Assembly: GCA_029061225.1 (NCBI GenBank)
Contig: JAIDSM010000083.1
Span: 1-35,662, forward strand
Length of the DNA: 35,662 nucleotides
DNA from: Muribaculaceae bacterium
GTDB taxonomy: Bacteria; Bacteroidota; Bacteroidia; Bacteroidales; Muribaculaceae
Direction of reading: 5' to 3'
Made by a program: the position numbers and the translations under genes. This document shows positions 32,102 to 35,662 of this stretch, piece after piece (position 1 is the stretch's first letter; each line of letters starts with the position of its first letter). Below the pieces are notes generated by a model. That model was not told the DNA's origin, made no database searches, and worked only from the letters and a program-made list of their open reading frames with translations.

Positions 32102-33787
32102 CTATAATCTCCCCGTCAGGTCGCCGTAGATCTCAAACGCGCTTCTGATGTCTTCCTCGTTTGGGCATACGTCCCATTGTGGTTCTCCCACTTCATTGAG
32201 GAGCGTGAAGTTGATCCGGTCCGGAGAGGCGTTCTTCTTATCGTGGCGCATCAGCTCGAGCAGTCGGTCGATGTCGGAGCATTTCACTCCTGCATCCGGA
32301 AAATGCTCCTTCAGCATGTTGGCATAAGGATAGAGGCGGGAAGACGGGAGCGTGGTCCCTCTGCCTGAGTCGGAGATGGCGGAGACCACCATCTCCCATA
32401 GCAGTCCGTGAGCCACGGCTATGCCATGCGGCAGGGGACGGCCGTTTAAGAGAGCCAGCGACTCAATGGCGTGTCCGGCAGTATGGCCGAAGTTGAGGAT
32501 CTTGCGTTCTCCCTTCTCCTTCGGGTCGCGTGTTGTGACAGCGGTCTTGATCTCTATACACCGCATGATCCATGGGAGAAGCAGACGTGGATTGTCGAGG
32601 TAGCGGTCGATGTCAAGGAGCGCGTCATACATCTCAGGGTCGGCGATCAGAGCTGTCTTAAGCATTTCCGCGTAGCCTGAGAGAAGCTCCTCCTTAGGCA
32701 GCGTCGCGAGTGTCTCCGGGATTATCACTGTGTCCTTAGGCTGCGAAAAGGCCCCGATTTCGTTCTTCAGTCCGTCAAGATTGATGCCGGTCTTTCCTCC
32801 TGTAGCCGCATCCACCATGCCCAGGAGTGTGGTGGAGACGTTGACGCAAGGTATGCCGCGCTTGAAAGTGGCAGCGGCAAACCCTCCGAGGTCGGTGACC
32901 ATTCCTCCGCCGATGCAGAAGAGAGTGGAGCGGCGGGTAGCTCCGTTTTCCGACAGCGTCCTCCACACTTTCATCAGCGAATCAATATCCTTATGGTCGT
33001 CGCCGGCCGGAATAACGCAGCGCGTAAGCGCACCCAGAGCAGGAATCTGCTCCGCGAGACGGTCTACTACGAGATTGGATGTATTGGAATCCGCGACCAC
33101 GAAAGGTGACTCTGCGTCGATGAGGTCGATTACGAGGGGAAGCATGTCGGCGAACTCATCCATCGACGGGAATATGCCCCATGCGTTCTCTTCCTCAAAC
33201 TTAGCTTTGGGTATAGGGCCGGTGCAGACCGCCATTGTGCGGATACCTGCCGCTACTCCGGCGCGCACGCCGAGCGGGGCGTTTTCGATCACTATGGCCT
33301 CCTCAGGTTTTACCCCCGCTTTCTCGAGTCCGCGGAGATATGGCTCGGGATCCGGTTTCCCTTTCGTGACGTCGTGTGCCGTCACCATCATTCCCTCGGC
33401 GAAAACTCCGGGATAATCCTTGCGTATGTTGTCGATCAGGGAGGCCTGGCCACTGCCGGTCACGAGCACACATCGAATGCCGCGTTCGCAGAGCGTGCGT
33501 AGCATACGGTCGGCACCCGGCATCGGTTCGTTGCCTCCTATTTTCTTGAATATGCGTGTCTTATAGTCATATAGCTGCGTGCGCTTCTCGGGGTCGCAGG
33601 GGTGACCGAATTCGCGTTGCCATATGAGGTCGATTGTGGCCGCGCCTGTCATCCCCTCATAGAGGTAGAACTCGTCGCGGCTGCAATGTATGCCGTTTTC
33701 CTCCATCATCTGTCGCCAGGCGAGGGTATGGTATTTCATGGAGTCGTAGAGGACTCCGTCCATGTCGATAAGAGCAGCTTTAATCAT
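32102..33787 (-). CDS. aroB: HAD phosphatase fused to 3-dehydroquinate synthase
   Basis: A 561-residue fusion. Residues 1-217 form a beta-phosphoglucomutase-like HAD phosphatase: D8-M-D10-G-V (nucleophile and acid/base), VTGSG with T110, K144 in KGKPDPEP, and IENAPLGVRAG in place of the usual E-D. Residues 228-561 are 3-dehydroquinate synthase: GGGMVTDLGGFAAATFKRG (about 293-311), STTLLGMVDAATGGKTGIN, E374 in GYAEMLK, H435 in NFGHTAGHAIE and H454 in PHGIAVAH (metal ligands of the family). The AroB part converts DAHP to 3-dehydroquinate in the shikimate pathway and is likely active. The HAD substrate is not known. AroB is normally a separate enzyme of about 350 residues. No internal stop or shift is present at the join. 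Confidence 0.9.
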   Translation of the reverse strand: MIKAALIDMDGVLYDSMKYHTLAWRQMMEENGIHCSRDEFYLYEGMTGAATIDLIWQREFGHPCDPEKRTQLYDYKTRIFKKIGGNEPMPGADRMLRTLCERGIRCVLVTGSGQASLIDNIRKDYPGVFAEGMMVTAHDVTKGKPDPEPYLRGLEKAGVKPEEAIVIENAPLGVRAGVAAGIRTMAVCTGPIPKAKFEEENAWGIFPSMDEFADMLPLVIDLIDAESPFVVADSNTSNLVVDRLAEQIPALGALTRCVIPAGDDHKDIDSLMKVWRTLSENGATRRSTLFCIGGGMVTDLGGFAAATFKRGIPCVNVSTTLLGMVDAATGGKTGINLDGLKNEIGAFSQPKDTVIIPETLATLPKEELLSGYAEMLKTALIADPEMYDALLDIDRYLDNPRLLLPWIMRCIEIKTAVTTRDPKEKGERKILNFGHTAGHAIESLALLNGRPLPHGIAVAHGLLWEMVVSAISDSGRGTTLPSSRLYPYANMLKEHFPDAGVKCSDIDRLLELMRHDKKNASPDRINFTLLNEVGEPQWDVCPNEEDIRSAFEIYGDLTGRL

Positions 33788-33791
33788 AATG

Positions 33792-33799
33792 CAAAATTA
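33792..33799 (-). promoter_or_regulatory. Promoter box at the HAD-AroB start
   Basis: TAATTTTG on the minus strand ends five bases before the ATG at 33787. If it works, transcription would start at or next to the start codon. No TTTG box was found at the right distance. The spacer to 33909 also has two copies of ATTTTTTGTCGCG-like sequence (around 33828-33846 and 33876-33892). Confidence 0.35.
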
Positions 33800-33909
33800 G
33801 TAAATTTCGCGTGATTATCCGCTCTTTTCACATTTTTTTTGTCGCGGCGAGACCTCTGTGGCATCTATAGCGGCATTTTTTGTCGCGATGTGAGCGTTGC
33901 CGGGCTTTT

Positions 33910-34485
33910 TCAGCCATGCAGTATCCGGAAAGAGAGCAGTCCCCCCTTTTTTGCTCCGTGATAGGCAGGTATACGTTCCCCTCCGCGTACTATGTCGTTG
34001 GCGTAGATGGGATGTCCTATGCCGAGCATATGTAGGGTCAGAGTGTCGCCTTCCTGAAGTTTGATGTTTTTCGACATCTCGATTCGAAACCTTCCGGGAG
34101 CTATACATTCCATAAGGCACTCCTTGCCGTCGTTCCAGCTGAGGGCCAGGCGGTCGCCTGTAGCGAGCCGTCCTGTGTCGAGAAGCGAATCTTCAAGAAA
34201 TCCAGAATCATCGTCCATCCCCTCGGGTGAAAGGCTCATGACGTAAGCCTTCCAGTCGCTGAACCCATTGAACTGCGCCAGATTGTTGAGAGTGGTGGTC
34301 GAGGGTTTGCTTGAATAATGCACATATCCCCATAGGCGTTTAAGCGACGACTGGCTTATGGATTTTCCGGTAGCTGACTGTATCTTTAGAGAGGCATCGT
34401 TGAATTCTGACGGTGTGGAGGGTGAGAATCCTAAATTTTCGTTTGTGAGTGCTATTAGCGAACTGAGCGCGAGTCTTGTATCCAT
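33910..34485 (-). CDS. Uncharacterised protein downstream of the kinase
   Basis: A 191-residue protein. The ATG at 34485 (MDTRLALSSLIALTNENLGF) is preferred because the longer frame would overlap the kinase gene. The segment IQSATGKSISQSSLKRLWGY, then STTTLNNLAQFNGFSDWKAY, is a helix-turn-helix-like N-terminal pattern that I have seen described only as a conserved Bacteroidetes region. The second half is beta-rich (GDRLALSWNDGKECLMECIA). It starts 11 bases after the kinase stop. It may be a regulator or kinase partner; function is unknown. Confidence 0.65.
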   Translation of the reverse strand: MDTRLALSSLIALTNENLGFSPSTPSEFNDASLKIQSATGKSISQSSLKRLWGYVHYSSKPSTTTLNNLAQFNGFSDWKAYVMSLSPEGMDDDSGFLEDSLLDTGRLATGDRLALSWNDGKECLMECIAPGRFRIEMSKNIKLQEGDTLTLHMLGIGHPIYANDIVRGGERIPAYHGAKKGGLLSFRILHG

Positions 34486-34496
34486 GGTCTTGCGGT

Positions 34497-35399
34497 TTAT
34501 ACGGTGGCGTAATGATAAGCGATGAATGCAGCCAGGACTCCGCACAGGGTAATCAGGACTGCGGTGAGGCGTGATGAGGAAAGGATACGGTCCATGGCCT
34601 TTACGGCGGGCGATGGGAGCCTATTCTCCTTAAGCATCCTCAACCCTTCGGCACGGTTTCCCGGATCATCGTCCGTGCAGACGATGGCGGCCTCCCTGAG
34701 CTGCGGGTCGGAGGTGACCTCGGCTATCTCCCGGGCCATGACCCCCAATGAGTATATGTCGGATTCCGGCGTGGCCTTCGCGTTCGGAGTGAGCAGTTCG
34801 GGAGCTATGTATTTGCCCGACCCGGCGGGATTCTTCAGGATTATGAAGCTGTCGCTGTCAGAGAGGTTGAAATCGATGATTTTCACCCCGCCCCCTTTGT
34901 GGGTGATGAGTATGTTGGATGGCTTGAGGTCTCGGTGGAGTATCTGTTTGCCATGCAGGTAATTGACGCCTGCGGCTATGTCGCGGCATATCTCGCGTCC
35001 TTGCTCTACGGTGAGCTTTCCCTCCTTAATGAGAGAAGAGAGTGTGGATCCGTCGATATATTCCAGCACTATCGCATCTCCGAGCCCTTCCACCTTTTCG
35101 AGGCTCAGTGTGCGTCGGATCGACGGATGCTCGAGCGAAAAACCTATCTCAAATTCCTTGGCCAGGGCAAGTCGGAAGATGGGGTCATCTACAAATTCTT
35201 TCTTCAGCCCTTTCAGGATGAATCGCTTTCCGTAGCGTGTCGCGGTCATAATCTGTGTAGGGCTGGCTTCCGACCGGTAGAGAGGACTGATGTTGGAGAA
35301 TACGTTTGAGAAGAGACTGCCGAGATCTATGGTGGCCTCTTTCCCGTCTTCCGTAAGGAAAGCCGAGTTGTCGTCGGTGCTGTTGAAATCGGTGTTCAT
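34497..35399 (-). CDS. Ser/Thr protein kinase-like protein, tail-anchored
   Basis: A 300-residue protein with a kinase domain (about 38-265) and a C-terminal membrane helix (LTAVLITLCGVLAAFIAYHY), so it is anchored with the kinase in the cytoplasm. Lys63 (RFILKGL) is the ATP-binding lysine. The catalytic loop is H155-R-D157-L-K-P-S-N162, complete. The metal motif is D176-F-N instead of D-F-G. SGKYIAPELLTP is the APE region, and SDIYSLGVMAREIAE the following helix. It has no glycine-rich loop I can recognise with certainty, although the front part has SPLYRSEASPTQI. Its ATG overlaps the stop of the LRR gene by four bases, indicating coupling. Confidence 0.8.
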   Translation of the reverse strand: MNTDFNSTDDNSAFLTEDGKEATIDLGSLFSNVFSNISPLYRSEASPTQIMTATRYGKRFILKGLKKEFVDDPIFRLALAKEFEIGFSLEHPSIRRTLSLEKVEGLGDAIVLEYIDGSTLSSLIKEGKLTVEQGREICRDIAAGVNYLHGKQILHRDLKPSNILITHKGGGVKIIDFNLSDSDSFIILKNPAGSGKYIAPELLTPNAKATPESDIYSLGVMAREIAEVTSDPQLREAAIVCTDDDPGNRAEGLRMLKENRLPSPAVKAMDRILSSSRLTAVLITLCGVLAAFIAYHYATV

Positions 35400-35662
35400 A
35401 ACTGGAATTCCTCGATTTTAGTAAATTTCCCCCATTTGGAATGGCTGGAGTAGAGTTTGCGCGTTCCCTTTGGCACATGGAGCGTGCATGCTTCAGTGAG
35501 TGTATTAAGCCTGTTGGCAAATGCCTCGGATGAGGCGTAGGGCGGATAGTCGGCACGTATGTAGAGGTCTGTCAGGTCAGTGCCGTCGAAAGCGTAGTCT
35601 CCGACGTATTCGACCCCGCTGCCGAGGTCTCTTCTCAACCTCTCCGAGGCCACGAGACCGCG
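35396..35662 (-). CDS. BspA-like leucine-rich repeat protein, C-terminal end
   Basis: The minus-strand frame is open from the window edge to TGA at 35396, giving 88 residues. The segment VGDYAFDGTDLTDLYIRA has the LRR_5 repeat form, and the end VPKGTRKLYSSHSKWGKFTK is a typical BspA-family terminator. The protein continues beyond the window. It overlaps the kinase start by four bases (ATGA), so the kinase is translated with it. BspA-like proteins are usually surface or secreted, so linkage to a cytoplasmic kinase suggests signalling, but this is only inferred. Confidence 0.7.
   Translation of the reverse strand, partial: RGLVASERLRRDLGSGVEYVGDYAFDGTDLTDLYIRADYPPYASSEAFANRLNTLTEACTLHVPKGTRKLYSSHSKWGKFTKIEEFQL

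Noticed and set aside
4878..35399. Functional link between the TerY-like protein and the kinase near the right end
   Set aside because: They are 30 kb apart, on different strands and in different operons; no phosphatase accompanies either.

Overview
The window looks like Bacteroidales chromosome, probably Muribaculaceae-like. The evidence is repeated promoters of the Bacteroidetes form (TTTG, 19-20 bp, TAnnTTTG), a gadB-glsA-gadC cluster, a secreted subtilase with a type IX-like C-terminal tail, a BspA-like leucine-rich protein, AsmA-like and TonB-dependent outer-membrane proteins, and weak Shine-Dalgarno sites. I cannot name a species from sequence alone.

Layout. 1-4.6 kb (minus strand): glutamate acid-resistance cluster. 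gadB (decarboxylase), glsA (glutaminase) and gadC (glutamate/GABA antiporter) are followed by the start of an MFS transporter that leaves the window. 4.8-10.2 kb: a TerY-like VWA protein, a 1158-residue AsmA-like protein and a TraB/GumN-family protein. 10.3-14.7 kb: accessory region. It has an RloA/RloB (AbiL-type) ATPase plus TOPRIM-like pair whose second gene is frameshifted, REP-like hairpins, a duplicated promoter-hairpin cassette, a 53-codon ORF, a 28-bp palindrome and a frameshifted KilA-N gene.

14.86-21.2 kb: a compact integrative element in the 3' end of tRNA-Arg(TCT). It encodes a tyrosine integrase, small proteins, an excisionase-like HTH protein, a RepA-type AAA ATPase and a zinc-finger/TOPRIM-like primase candidate (DUF6371 type). 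No relaxase or virion gene was seen. Its ends carry clustered TTGCGCAA octamers, and an iteron-like GTTCAC array lies between the helicase and primase genes. Two extra copies of the tRNA 3' end at the left side suggest repeated integration.

21.5-27.7 kb (plus strand): two FKBP prolyl isomerases, a calycin-like lipoprotein, a TonB-dependent receptor, a TonB C-terminal-domain protein and a subtilase. 27.7-33.8 kb (minus strand): an Ig-like-domain lipoprotein, an acidic single-pass membrane protein, a flippase-like membrane protein and a HAD phosphatase-AroB fusion. 33.9-35.66 kb (minus strand): a leucine-rich-repeat protein, a tail-anchored Ser/Thr kinase-like protein and an uncharacterised protein, probably one transcript.

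The most unusual pattern is not a gene. Directly after the stop codons of at least six core genes there are arrays of 7-nt units, each ending in TAA or TGA and mostly in register with the native stop. Unit sequence differs between genes, but unit length and register are kept. Because 7 is not a multiple of 3, three units place a stop in every frame.
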